64,000 bases of DNA. Origin: Trichopria drosophilae (lineage: Eukaryota; Arthropoda; Insecta; Hymenoptera; Diapriidae). Below, piece after piece: positions 1 to 12,664 of this stretch (position 1 is the stretch's first letter; every line of letters starts with the position of its first letter). The translations under genes and the position numbers were made by a program. The DNA is taken from assembly GCA_030407085.1 (NCBI GenBank), contig CM059586.1, positions 27,267,501 through 27,331,500 on the forward strand. The letters are read 5' to 3'. The notes below the pieces were generated by a model. The model was not told the origin of the DNA. It did no database searches and was given only the letters and a program-made list of their open reading frames with translations.

Positions 1-2960
1 TTTCTCTTCGGAAACAGACTAATCCATAACAATTTTTCTATTTTTAAACTACAAGGTACTATAGTTTTTTATTACTATACTAGTCTTTAAATTATTAAAA
101 AAAGTAAATTATTTTTTCATTAAAAGACCTCTTACAAAATGGCTGGGAAATGGTTAGCAGTTGATTTGCTTGAAATTCTTGTCCTAATCAAATGTCTCAT
201 AGAGCTGGAAGACGAGTAACTATTTTAATTATTTCTACATTTACTAAATTCCATTCTGAAATTCGATCTTCGGTTTTCTAATTTAAAGAAAATGGGATAA
301 ATAGCACAGAATTTAAAAAATAAGTTCAGACGTGGTCATAGCAGTTTTTTTATTATTGCTCTGGATTTAACATACTGAACAATGTTGATATTTTTTTTTA
401 CAAAAACAGAAGAATTATCTACAGATAACTAAATTTAAAGAGGAATCTGTTCACAAATTCAGTAACAATTAGATATTTTTCTGTTTACAATACTTTAGGT
501 GCTCTGAATATTATGATAATTTTGTTTTTACACATTAAACTGAGATAATTATATTAAGTTTTAATTTATTATGAAAATATTTGGCAAATAAACTAATATC
601 TTTATTTCAAGAGGGTATAAATCACAAAAACTATTCTTATTTAAAGCAGACAAACTTAAAATGTACAAGTATATTCCATTATCAGTATCAAAACAATTAA
701 TCAGCCCAAAATAAGTGTAATTTAACATAGTATTACATCAAGTAATATTCTCAAATGTTTTTCTCAGTCTAGTAGTTACCGAATTAATTTCAACTTCAGT
801 AACTCGTAGACATTAGTGTAGAACATCACTTACCGGGAAACTAATTTGCCAATATTCAGGAAAGTTATGATATTGTGATAGGAATTTTCGACAACAGACA
901 AAACACAATTTTATCATATTATTCATAGTATTTAAAATATTATAATGTAAATATTGACCTTGTTTTTTCCCCATTATTTCATAAACTCTAAGTTATAATA
1001 TCTGGGTTGTAAATATTGTCTTAAATTTATTCTATTTTCTATGCAGAGAAATTCAGAAATAATATTAAGACTTCTGGAGAATTATGATATTTATACAGAT
1101 TTACTACGAAAAATTAGTTCAAAATGAATATACATAACGTCTACGCGTGAAAACAGAAAACTGTCTAATTGTTACGGAATTTAGCATATTTCATTCTGTT
1201 AAATCCAGAGAGAAATTTTTTGCTGGAATTGACTTACATAACGTTTGAAATCGTTTATTTTTGCTGGAATAAAAATGAGGTTGTTGATCTTTGTGCTTAA
1301 CACAAATTCAACAAATAATGGTGATTACTAATAAAAAGTATCGTAAATACTCATTTATTACTAATATTTAATTTGCACTAATAATGTTCTGAAGGCATTA
1401 AATAGGGTTTAAGTTTGCAAAATGATGCTAATTTTTATTCATTTTCTTTACTATCGTGTAATGGAAAATGCGATAGTATTTTTTATTTTTTGCTGTGAGT
1501 GTTTTTATCTGTGCTAACATATTTATGTTTATGTTAATTATTGTTATGTGTTTAAATGCCTGTTACATTATATAGTTCTATACTAATTTTATATTATTAA
1601 TGAATATTTCTAAATGTCAATTATATCGGCTTTTTTTATAAAATTTTGAATATTTAAAGTTTAGTTATATATATTTTATTTTACTATAAACGTGTTATAT
1701 TAAAAGTTCAATTAGCAATTATTTTTTTAAAATAATTGTTCAAAGGACAAAATATTGTACTTTTACGTGATAAGTAAACTGTATCATTTGTAGTAGAAAA
1801 CTAATATTAAATAATTAACAAAAATCATTTTACACTTTGAATATTAATAGGGTAAAATGTTATGCTGTAACCTAACTGGCATAGAATTATATTGGATTTT
1901 CAAATCCATATTTTGTATCCCTGGTGAAGAAATTTTCTATACGAAGGAGATATTTCTCTAAATGATGTAAATAAGTATTTGAAATTATAAGCCAATATAA
2001 CTGAATTGATGTTAAGTTAGCGAATAACATTGGTATATTTATGTTGAAAAATTTATAATTTTATTTACTCTTCATGAAAAGGATGGTCCGTTTTATGCAA
2101 TAAAAGCAGAGGCATTCGCACCTAAATTGTAGAATTTGAAGATTTTCTATTCGAATATCGTAAAAATGTCAAAGAAACTCATGATCTACTGTCAATCGGA
2201 GCAACGTATCGGTCACGTAATCGAAGTGAAAATAATGTACAACTTTTATTAAACTCAATTTAGTACTATAAAGTAAATAAAAATTAACTCTGCAAATCAT
2301 ATATAATCTATAGATTTAAATGGAAAGGAAAACTCATGCAATGAACCCTATTAATTATTTCCAGATTAGTTTAACAAATCATGGTAGCCTTTGGGATTAG
2401 TAACGATACAATGAAAAGAAAATATTTTGTTGATAAAAGATAAGAGTAAGTTTTTTTGGACCCTTACTCTGACTTTGAATTAAATTTTAAATGCATTTTA
2501 TAAAACTTTTTATGTATGTTTCTATCAGTTTTTATATTAAAAAAATAGAAAGAATTTTGAAAAAAAACATTTTGCAATATTCCTTTTGCAAATTTTCTTG
2601 ATTTCTAACAACAATAGACAGAACTATTATAAAGATACTAACTATTATGTCTAAATTTTGTTTAAAATATGATTTACAGAAGTGTTTACTGGCAAATCCA
2701 CTTGATCCATATCCCACGATAAATTTATTACAACCTTATTATAAAATTAATATATAAATGAATCTAACGATCTTCTGACAAGCTAAAATTAAGGTAGATA
2801 ACTTTTTTTTAAATTTAATTAACACAAAAAATGCATGTCAATTTTTACGTCGTTTGGATGCCCCGTAAGTAATTTCCATTTATATCAAGTCTTTTTCTTC
2901 ATGAACGAAAATGACTTGACGATGTGCTCTTGTTTGTACTTTAAATTGTATTCGTGATAA
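1..2960. other. AT-rich stretch, no gene seen
   Basis: Very AT-rich DNA with only short chance open frames. One minus-strand pattern at about 838-933 (a start codon, 31 further codons and a GTAAGTG donor) could be an exon, but such patterns are expected by chance in this much sequence. If the minus-strand signal-peptide exon at 12598-12664 is real, this stretch could lie in its first intron or beyond. Confidence 0.5.
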
Positions 2961-2965
2961 TTATA

Positions 2966-3002
2966 ACTTAATTTGCTTGATGATGATGACGTGGGACATC
3001 GA
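2966..3002 (+). ncRNA. Penelope-type hairpin, degenerate hammerhead-like motif
   Basis: The sequence reads TTGATGAT, then GATG, an 8-nt loop, CATC, and GAAACGTC, so a 4-bp stem sits between a near-match to the hammerhead core CUGANGA and the second core element GAAA. Penelope-like retroelements are known to carry hammerhead motifs in their terminal repeats, usually ending GAAACGTC followed by AT-rich sequence, as here. The first core base is T rather than C and one extra base precedes the stem, so cleavage is doubtful. No reverse transcriptase is seen nearby, so this would be a solo terminal fragment. A second, better example is at 19331-19365. Confidence 0.35.
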
Positions 3003-3019
3003 AACGTCACAAAATTAAT

Positions 3020-4230
3020 ATGGAAATTAATACATTTATAGATTAAAATAATAACGAACGATAATTTTGATCACAATCTTATTAATGTGATAAAATATTA
3101 GCAAATATGTTTAATATTTACGTTGGCAAAACTCCTTCTTCAAGTGAGTTTTATACGTATTAAAAGCAAAGGAAGTTTTAAATCCATTCAATTTTGCAAA
3201 CTTGGCAGCAAGGCTATTAATTTCATTTCGCACTCCACCGGAATAATTTTAAACAATTTTTCCCCAGCGTTACTACTATCCAAGTAACAAGAAACCGCTC
3301 AATAACGGTGTGTGCCTATAATTAATGAAGTGTAAAAATATCTTCAAAAATCCAGACTGCATTATTCTGAAATATTAAGAAATGTCCTCTCAGTCAGACA
3401 CTCTGTTATCAATTTCCAATGATGTCTGAGGTTATTTACAATTCAAACATTATGTAAACAAATTCTTCCATGAAAATATAATTAATAAATATTTATATTC
3501 ATCGTTATGTAACCACCAAGAATATTTTATAATTTTCTTTTTTTACATCTCGTAGATTTGATTAGTACCATTGTTTTATAACGTTAACGGACAAATTTGA
3601 AAAAACTTACGACTCTAAGTAAAAAAATAAATTATTAAATTGTATTTCGATTCAAGTTTTCTACTGAATATCGTACGATTTTGCATAAAATATATGTCAC
3701 TTTTTCATCAATTATATATTTTTATTATAAATGTTAATATATTTGCCACAAACGTATTAATTTCAGCGCAAAATCATTTTCGTGCGTAGCATAATTTGCA
3801 ACATGACTATCATGACCGAGACAGAATTCAGTAATCGACCTATAAACTCTTTGTTGTAGTTGTCTTTTATGAATCATTTCGTGATCATTTGTCTTCTTAC
3901 AGAAGTTTGCATTGTCGTCGTCATTGTTATATGTGAGACATGTGCATCATCAACCAACCAGAGATGTTGTCATCATTGACAACCATCGTCATTTAATTGT
4001 CATTCTTGTTTTCGCATTATTGTCGTTGCAGTTGTTTTATTGTCAGTGGTGGCTGTGTGTTTGTAAACTTTTGCAAAAGCGCTTTACATTTATGTGCACT
4101 GTACGAAACATCAGTTTTAAATTTTCAATAGTTGCTGTAAAATTGTTGGAATACAAGGTTTAATGTTTTTCGACTAATATTTCGTACAGTAGCGAAAATA
4201 AATATCGGTTTTGTCATAAAATTATGACAA
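3020..4230. other. AT-rich stretch, no gene seen
   Basis: Unremarkable AT-rich DNA. An 83-codon open frame at 3912-4163 on the plus strand has no recognisable domain and no splice context. I treat it as chance. Confidence 0.5.
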
Positions 4231-5517
4231 TTAACCCAATAACGCCGGGAAGGACAAATTTCCTACTTCAATTCCAATCAAGTATTTCATATGAAAATTA
4301 CAGTTCATAAAAATTGAAATGCATGTGTCTTGTTATTTTCGAGATCGGTAATTTCAATGAAATTGTCAAAATTGAGCTATCCTAATTAGAAAATTAATTA
4401 TAGCGATTTAAATGTCAAAAAACGACCAAAAATAGGGTATACTTTTTTATAAAACATTTTTTTCTCACAGAAAGAGTATTTGCTGCTATAAAATTCTTTC
4501 GGTAAAGGTGAAGAATATAGTTGTAGTATTAAGATATATTCTTTAAATATTAATAAAGTAACATCATAATCACAATACGGCGACCGCAGTGACAATTTTC
4601 TTTTTAAAACTTAACAAATTTTTTTCGTGAAAACTGCAAACTCTAAAAAAAATGTTGTAAGAACAAACGTTTCTTAGAATATGTCAAAGAATATTTTCAA
4701 TTTTTTTCAGAATGTGTTGATACAATTTGTTATTTATCCAAAATTAAGAAAATCGAAATTGTGAAAATAGTAATTTAAAATATCTGAAAAAAATTTAGAG
4801 TAATCTTTGACTAATTTTAAAATATTGTTATTCTAAGAAGATTTGCTCTAAAGTTTATAGTGTTTGAGATACAAAATTATAAATCATTTCTAGATTTAGA
4901 AAACTACAGTCTTTAAAACAAAATTTTCTCTTAGAACAACATTATCTTAGAATTTCACAAACAATACACTAAAATTGTTTCAGATTTTTAAACGTCTTTT
5001 TTAAAAACTTCGTTTCTCCGAAAATTTTAAAAATAAAAAATGATATCAATATATTCTGAAAAAATTTGGGCATACTGTTTGATACATTCTAAGACATTTT
5101 TATTCGTAGATAATTTTGTCGAAAGTTTATAGTTTTCATGAAAAAAATTTGTTAACTTTTAAAAAGAAATTACTCACTGTCATCGCCATTTTGTAATCAC
5201 GATGTTATTCTGTTAATATTTTAAAAATATAGCTTAATACTACAACTATTTTCTTCGCCTTTAGTGAAGGAATTTTGTGACCGAGAATTTTTCAATGAAA
5301 AAAAAAAGTTTTATTCAAAAGTATAACTGATTTTTTTACGTTTAAATCGCTATATTTTCTAATTACAATAGCTCAATTTTTATAACACCATTGAAAAGAG
5401 CAACCTTGAAAATAGTACGATACAATCCTTTCAATTTTGTTGATGTTCGATTTTCATACGAAATACTTAATTGAAATTTATGTGCAAAAAGGATCCTTCT
5501 CGGCGTGAATGGGTTAA
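4231..5517. mobile_element. piggyBac-like foldback element, nearly complete palindrome
   Basis: The left end reads TTAACCCAATAACGCCG and the right end, read on the other strand, TTAACCCATTCACGCCG. TTAA target-site duplication plus CCC/GGG termini is the hallmark of piggyBac-type elements. The two arms stay complementary with scattered mismatches for roughly 480 bases each (about 4231-4720 against 5050-5517), and the central 330 bases contain a second inverted pair (about 4790-4860 against 4925-4990). Nothing resembles a transposase, so this is a non-autonomous element that would depend on a transposase encoded elsewhere. The short open frames at 4398-4595 and 5363-5572 (both minus strand) lie inside the arms and are not genes. 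A diverged relative is split across 18200-19940. Confidence 0.8.
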
Positions 5518-8169
5518 AGTATATTTCAAACATATGTTTTACTCGTGGAAAACATATTTTATTTTTACTCAAAACTACTAAATATTCTGAATTTATTGAT
5601 ATTTAATAATAATATTAATAACAATAAACGCATTTATTTGCTATAATATAACAATCGACGAGATTGAGCAGTCGCTGCTGTTTTGCAATCTGACCAAATT
5701 AAAAATAAATACATAGATACAATTTTAGAAAACATAAACACATAAAAAACAATTAAAAAACATTACTAAAACACGCTTCCAAAAACAACAAACTAAAATT
5801 GCCATGAGTCTTACTGACGCAATTTAATGGTGGAAAAGCATCGGTTACGAATGTTAAAGTGTCAAATAGTACGATGTAATGCTAGAAATAAATAAGATAA
5901 GCTAATAATGCTATGAATCGTTTATGAAACTTTATAATGGTTAGAGAAATTTTTAAGCCATTTATTGATCAAGCTTTCTGAAATTTTGAATTGTTTTTGA
6001 AAAATGTCTTCAAAAGTTCTCTATATCCACTTCATAAAAAAACTAAAAATGCCTAATAATTCTCAACACTATATAATATTCATGTATTTTTGTCAAAAAT
6101 GCAACTTTTGTATTGCACATAAAAAGGCAATTTATAGGAAATATTTATAAACTTTTTGGTTTGATTTGTATTTTTCAAAAACCATGCGGCAGTTTCTCAG
6201 TGACAACCATAAAATTATGTCAAAAAATAGTTAGCAATGTCTAGTAATCAGTACTAAAATAACAAGATTTCGACTTTGTCCTAAATACCAGACGAAATCG
6301 ACAAATACATTGCTGTATTATACTACAGAGTTATAGATAATTCAGTGTCCATCGCGTTCCACAGCTGAAACAACATCCGATCTTTTGATAAACAATCAAG
6401 TCGTAATTAAATATCAAAACAAGAGATTTGAGTTGTAGTAGATTTCAGAGCTTTCCAAACACTCTTCACACGAGAATACTTGAAACAGTGGTAATTGAAA
6501 CATAATTCGAAAAAAAAACAGTTTCATATTTGACGTAGTTTTATTTTTATGTCTTTAATTAAATATTTTCTTTCGTTTATTTCCTTTAAATAAATGCGAT
6601 TCCATAACATTCATAAGATTATTGATGGTTTAACTAATTTCCGAAATTAATTTCTAAAAAATGTATTTTTTCTACGTGGAGTTGACATATTTTATGTGTA
6701 TAAATAATTAATGAATGCAGGGTTTTGAGATATGCAGAGAAATAAAGTTGTGCTGATAAACACTAGTTATACTACTTCGAGTGATAAGACCAAACTAAAT
6801 ATCGAGCACTTTGCGAAATACACTTTTTTTTTGTATTTATTAACCATTAAAACAAAATGTAATTATTTGATAAATACATTTTTAAATAAAAATAAATAAC
6901 GATGAAAGTAGCACAAATTACAGAGAAATATCAAGAATCCTAAAGAAAAGTTAAGAGGAGTACAACAAATTTAGTTGATGTTCAATTCGTTTTTTTTACT
7001 ATTATAATCCATCACATTAATACTCCTAATATTGCCCATATCTTCCTATATTGATTTTATAAATCAGCAATTTATTTCAAGTTTAAAAAAAGAACATCTC
7101 AGAGGAAAACACCGACTCAAAATTAAAAAAAGAAGTAATTCTGTAGATATTGAAAGTTTGGTGGATTTTTCCATTAAGCAGGCTTACAAAAATAATAAAT
7201 TCTGACAAATATATTAATTCCTAAACGACGCAAGGTCCTAATCTCATTGCAACCATTAAATCCTGAAAATAATCTGAAGGAATCGATTAAGGTGTCCAGA
7301 TTATACTAATAACAGAACGTTTTTATTACAAAGGAACGCAGGAACGAAATTTTGAGCTGTTCCCTTTGGGGTATGAAGAATCACTTATGATAATACTGAA
7401 TTTCTCAGGATATAAAGCCGGTGAAACTTCATTCAAACTCGACGAAACGCGCAATTTATTCTTATGGCGGATGTGATTGGGGTGCCACCCTCCGACATTT
7501 TGAATGTTTGATACGCGCCGCACCGTAGGGGAAACATACGAATAAGTGATACATGCTCATTTTGCATCTGTTGAATACCAACGAAAAAAAAACACGTGTC
7601 GCAGAAATTACGACGTCGGACGATACATTGGATGCAAAATCGATTTACCGGAAACGTATTACCCACATTTTTTATTTTCAACATGAAGGCGATCAGTAAC
7701 CCAGTAACATTAAATTTCCGGAACGTTTACGTAACGTACGTGTACGTGACTCTCATATTAAAATGCTCGATTCATCTTGATAGAACTGGCGAAACGAATG
7801 AAACGAAGGGCGGACGATGCGTTCACGAAAAAAATCCATATGTTGGAATATCGATCTCCTGGGAGATGAGAAAATTGAAAGACAGTTTTATTTAAAAAGA
7901 GTTTCATGTCTGCCCGTCATTTCATCAGCAACGTAGAAAGAAATATGGCAGGTTATATTTATACACGGAAATTATTCGATGCACGAAATTTGAACGTCGC
8001 TTGATGTTACGGGAACATAATTCAGACCAATTTATGCCCCCAATTTGATTCATTTACATCTTCAAATTGTCGGCTGAGGTTTACCGAATATCCTTACTAA
8101 TGTTAGTTAATCACCTTTATATTTTATATCGACGAAAAATATTTGAATGATAATTACTAAACATATTTT
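5518..8169. other. Intergenic or intronic DNA, G+C-richer from 7300
   Basis: AT-rich to about 7300, then a visibly G+C-richer block to about 8080 with several overlapping open frames of 65-99 codons on both strands (7326-7895). These have no recognisable domain, overlap each other and look like chance openings in G+C-richer DNA. No RNA gene is seen. Confidence 0.45.
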
Positions 8170-8799
8170 CCCGAGCGGACAATTATTCAGGCTGGAATCA
8201 GTACCTGATCATCAAGCCGGTAAACAAAATCAGGTCTTGACTTGTCCCCTTATCAGGCCCTGGCATATGTGTAACGCTTTTTCTACTAAGGCCCTGATCA
8301 GGCAAGGGTACAGGACCTGATCAGGATCTTACAATGCCCAATATTTCGCATGCTTTCCAAATTTCATAGTGAAAATATTTAAAATAGTATTACGAAACAA
8401 CAAATTAAATTTTAATGATTTATTACTGTCTGGCAAGTAAAAAAGCTGCAAAAACAAGTTAAAAAATTCAGACGTCCTTCTCAGGGTCTGAGCAGGCCTC
8501 CTGATCTCCCCCTGATTTCTAAAGCATTCCCGGAAATTGAAAATAAGGCAAGCCTTAACAATTCATGGTTTGGTCGTGATATGGAAATTCCCAGGCTTCC
8601 CTACATCAGTTATACTTTATTTTAACGTAATCAGGCTTTAATCAGGGCATATTCAGGCGAACCTGATCAGGATAACTTACTGGAACCTGATCATGTCCTG
8701 ATCTGGGTACATTCAGGAATACATGATCAGGAACGCCTTACTGGAGCCTGGTCAGGTCCTGGTGCATATTTAGGCTGCCTGAATAAATTTCCGCTCGGG
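8170..8799. mobile_element. MITE with CCCGAGCGGA termini and CCTGATCAGG arrays
   Basis: Terminal inverted repeats: CCCGAGCGGACAATTATTCA at the left and CCCGAGCGGAAATTTATTCA read inward from the right, both followed by GGC. Between them are many copies of CCTGATCAGG and its half-site CAGG, concentrated in about 160-200 bases at each end, with an AT-rich middle (8340-8460). Subterminal clusters of short palindromes are typical of transposase-binding regions in hAT and related DNA transposons. No transposase frame is present. A target-site duplication is not clear, so the superfamily is left open. Confidence 0.7.
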
Positions 8800-11700
8800 T
8801 TGTATCTACCTCTTGTATTCTATTCAAATCTGAATATAACGAATTTCATTCGTGTGCTATTTTCAGAAATCATAAAGAAATCCTTATTAGGAGTCCAGGA
8901 AAATAACTACCGCCGTACAGAGCAGCATAATGAGAAAGGGAGGTTTTGCACTTTTCAAGCCTCCTCCAGTAATACAATGCGGACAAAATTTATACATCAG
9001 TGTTTTAAATTGAATTTTATCGCAGGTGCTATTTTTAGCCGGAGTCGATATCCCAGGAAAAAAGATCTCGTATTTATTCTCGACATGGGAACGCGATCCG
9101 ATGAATCGGGAGCGTTGAAATTTTGGTAAAAGCACGCACGGGCGGGTCTTTCAGGCTTTCGGCGACCAAGCCATTTGTGCGTAACACGCTCAACATAGTC
9201 TGTGGGCCCGGATTCGTTGCAAATGCGGTGCACGTAGCCATGCACATCTGCAAATTATGTCCCTACATTATGCACGTACATGCATACCATGGTATTTTCC
9301 TACCCACGGGTGTGTAACTTTACGCGGATGCGAATAACATTGGTACTGTATGGGCAGCGCGGTTGTTAAAAGGGGACAAGGGGAGCACGCATGTTATGAG
9401 TTACGGTACGCGTTACATTATGCGCATGTTTACACAAAATTTGGGTATGAACTTTTCCAGCTACAGCAATGTATACGGGGAGATCGTTGGAATTTCCGGA
9501 GGGGAAGACTTTACGACATTTTCGGAGGTGCGGGGGACGGAACAAAATAATGTCGATGGTGAAACGAGGGCCTGATTGAAATGAAGCTCGGTTTTGGCAT
9601 TCCAATGTCGCTTTTGTGTCTGCGGCTTTTTTAGCGAGGGTTGATTAGGTCGACGTTTGAATGGCGACGATTGATCAGCGAAAACAATGGAAAAATACCA
9701 AAATATACGGATGCTCGATTTCTCATTGACTGCAGGCAAAATTATTGAAATATAGCTGGAGCTAAAAAATGTAGGGTTTCATGTTTCTGTCATTCGACGC
9801 ACAGTTCGATAATATTTAATATTTAAACTAGTTCTATTTCCAAATGGAATTCTACACATTTCATGACGATTTATCTAGTCATTACGCTCGAGTAATTTCA
9901 ATAGTTGAAGAGTTCGAAACCCAGAAAAATATGCAATCCATCGTTTTCTACTACGTAGATGAATATCCTTTAGAATAGGGAATTCATGGATACGGACAGT
10001 AATACTCAGCCGTCGTACAAATTTCACTATTCATCAACGTCACACCGAGCGAGACGGTCGAAACGCGTTTGGAATACGTGCTTGGGTACATGTAGGTACG
10101 TATTCGTGTATGTGTAACTGCAAATATTAGGAGGTAATAGTATGGCATCAAGCGTCTGGATAAGAGGATGCGTGCAACGCATAAACGACGTACTTTTCCG
10201 TGTGGTTCGTCTTGAAAACTGACAGGTACTCAAAAGATAAGGCAACCTATTTTAAAGTAATTCAATATTTGTGTACATCATTTTAATAACATAAAACTGC
10301 TTATTTATTAATAGCATAGCTCGAATTCATTTATCGGTCATCTTATGTTCAGGACTGGACCCGTGTACATCCTTATATCGCCCGTACGTCCAGTGCACAA
10401 TGGGCGTTTCTGGACGAGAAAGTTTGTTACGTTTTCTCTGTTGAGTTTGCTCCCGTCGGGCAGTGCCTGAAGGCCTGGGATGTACGGAACAATTTCCTAC
10501 TTCCCCTTTATTATAACGATCCCAGTATATCGTTTTACGAGGTCACCGAGTCCGTCAAGTGTTGCGCGAACGCCCTCTAAATCACCCCTCGCCGCGATTC
10601 CTACACGGAGGAACGAACTGCCAGGTTTATGTCTTCTTTTTATGGATTTCTTACCAGTTTTCAGTCGATAAGGAACTCAAGCGCGACTATAAATCGCGCC
10701 TCGAATTGCGCGTTCTGAGGTTATGTAATTGAATTTGCTTCGGCTCGCGCTTATTTGCGAAAGGGCTCGTCCCATCGGTCGCGCTCCCGCGTAACGCCGA
10801 TGAGATAATGGCATTAGGTACACGCGCTGATGAAGTAGCGCTTTTTGCAAAAGCTTTTCCTCTGTCCTCTGCTCCGGTAAAAACGACCGATAGTATTTAA
10901 TGTTTTATCAAAGTGATCGTCCCGCTGGTCGTAGCAGAGAAAAATATGGTCGGAGAGAAATATGAATGACTGTTAAGCTAGGTATACTGGACCCGAGTTA
11001 CCTCCCACGAATCGAAATTGACGTAATGCCGGATTATAGAAATGAGCTTTTATCTAATCAGTGACGTTTTCATTTTATCGAACTCTTTCTGGATTTCGTA
11101 CCACGATCATAACGAAATTATACGTAATGAAGCTTGCGTGGACTTTTTTCAGCTCGATAATTAAATTATGAACACAAACAGCGAGATTAAACAATAATAT
11201 AAACTAGGCTGCATTAATCCCTTGATGCTTTGAGGCTTATTATAATTTATGATATTTATTATAATTACCTCCATATTTGAATATGAAAACATAATTTAAT
11301 ACCATATGATTAAAGTGGATTATGTAATAAGAGAGAGCCATTCCGTATGCATAAAAACAATTTCACCCATGTCAGTAATTTCTGTCGGGAGTGAAAAATT
11401 AGTGGAAATAATAAAAGCAACGATGGGCAATCCCAGTTTTTGCGCGTCCTGCAACACGAAAACAATGAGGTCGCAAATTGGCGTTGCACGGAAAATACGA
11501 ATTACCCCAGCGGTACATATATATATGTAAACCCTCGCCCAGTTCGGAGAGAATGAACTACGGCCACTAAGTATCCACTTGAAAAATTAGGGCGCACAAA
11601 AAGCCGGCCCTGGACTGATTTGCGGTTCTTCGCCCCTCTCGGTTCCGCATCTCTAAGATTCGGATAATCATCGAACCACCCTCGACCACAAGCTGAGGGT

Positions 11701-12078
11701 CTGAGAGCTTCCATACGCGAGATTTTCCGAAAGTATGCAGGCGCTCCCCTTCTTCCTCTGATTCGGATAAATATTATTGAGCCGCCCCTTGAGATGCCTT
11801 TCGAGGGCGCGTGCACTACCGATTTGTCGCGGAGATATCGAATTACCCCTTATATCTATCTCTGCGGAGCCATCGATATTGTATTACGGCCGTAATGCGA
11901 TCAGTGACTCGGTGGAATGTTGTTCCGAGATGTTATTCTTAGAACTCCCTTCTAAAAACATCCATCCACTCGAAAGCATTGAATAAGCGAAAATAATACC
12001 CGTTTTCCTAATCGTTACACAAGGAGCCTAGACATTTTCACGAGGACTTTTCTCAAGGATAGTATATACGATCTCTCT
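8800..12078. other. G+C-richer non-coding block
   Basis: Mixed composition, clearly richer in G+C than the start of the window. Open frames of 60-109 codons occur on both strands (8800-9740, 10027-10245, 11306-11986) but overlap one another and lack domain, signal or splice context. The block could be the large first intron of the minus-strand gene proposed at 12598-12664. Regulatory elements are plausible but none can be named. Confidence 0.4.
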
Positions 12079-12311
12079 CGAGAACTTCTTTAAGGACCAT
12101 CATCCAGGATCTTACCCACCACTTTCCTCGTAGGGTTTTTACTTAGATTTGTCATATTAACTTTCTTCAATAACTTTTCAATGTCTTCTCCAAACTGATT
12201 CATTCTTATGAGGAAAGTCCGATCCTTCGCAAAAACTTTTGTAATTTGAAGCATAAAACCTTTATCCAGGATATGATCCTCGAGATTCATCCTTAAAGAA
12301 CTTTCTCTGGT
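12079..12311. repeat. Short imperfect inverted repeat
   Basis: GAGAACTTCTTTAAGGA at the left pairs with TCCTTAAAGAACTTTCTC at the right, and the GGATC-containing stretches just inside also pair loosely. The 66-codon minus-strand frame at 12090-12290 lies within it. That frame is lysine-, leucine- and aspartate-rich and unrecognised. It may be a decayed small mobile element. No target duplication is seen. Confidence 0.3.
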
Positions 12312-12597
12312 TCTAGTACACGTTAGTTATCAAACCGGCATAAAATATCACTAATCCCCTTGGAGATCCTCGGGATTCATGTCAACTGCTCATCCGCCGG
12401 TTGATTTGAAGATGCAATAGCTTACACAACACTAATTCATCCAATTCCTTTTTGGAAGGTACATCAGATATAACCTACAATACACTCAACATTTTATGTA
12501 TCCACTGCCAAATGACTTTGTAATTTAAATGATATGTTAGAAAATTGCAAATTTAACTTTAACACTACAATCGCTCGATTTCTTCCTGGAGTCTTAC

Positions 12598-12664
12598 CAG
12601 TGATTCCCAAAAGAATCCAGCATACGAAGCACAGGGCATAGTAGATGGCATATGGGGTCCTCAT
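12598..12664 (-). CDS. Putative first coding exon with signal peptide (partial gene)
   Basis: Read on the minus strand, an ATG at 12664-12662 has A at position -3 and opens a 22-codon stretch containing AIYYALCFVCWILLGI, preceded by a short MRTPY n-region with one arginine. This is the shape of a eukaryotic signal peptide. The frame runs directly into a consensus donor, G|GTAAGAC, at 12597, giving a phase-1 exon of 67 nt. A short signal-peptide exon followed by a very large intron is common in insect secreted and cell-surface genes such as immunoglobulin-superfamily adhesion proteins, but nothing here identifies the family. No matching second exon is recognised in 1-12597. The upstream side (12665-13300) is G+C-rich and could hold the promoter. 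A chance match cannot be excluded. Confidence 0.4.

Noticed and set aside
838..933. Minus-strand 32-codon frame ending at a GTAAGTG donor
   Set aside because: Good donor, but several such coincidences are expected in 64 kb, and no acceptor or partner exon was found.
12090..12290. 66-codon minus-strand frame rich in Lys, Leu and Asp
   Set aside because: Looks protein-like in composition, but it lies in a short inverted repeat, has no convincing acceptor upstream and does not join in phase with the putative exon at 12598-12664.
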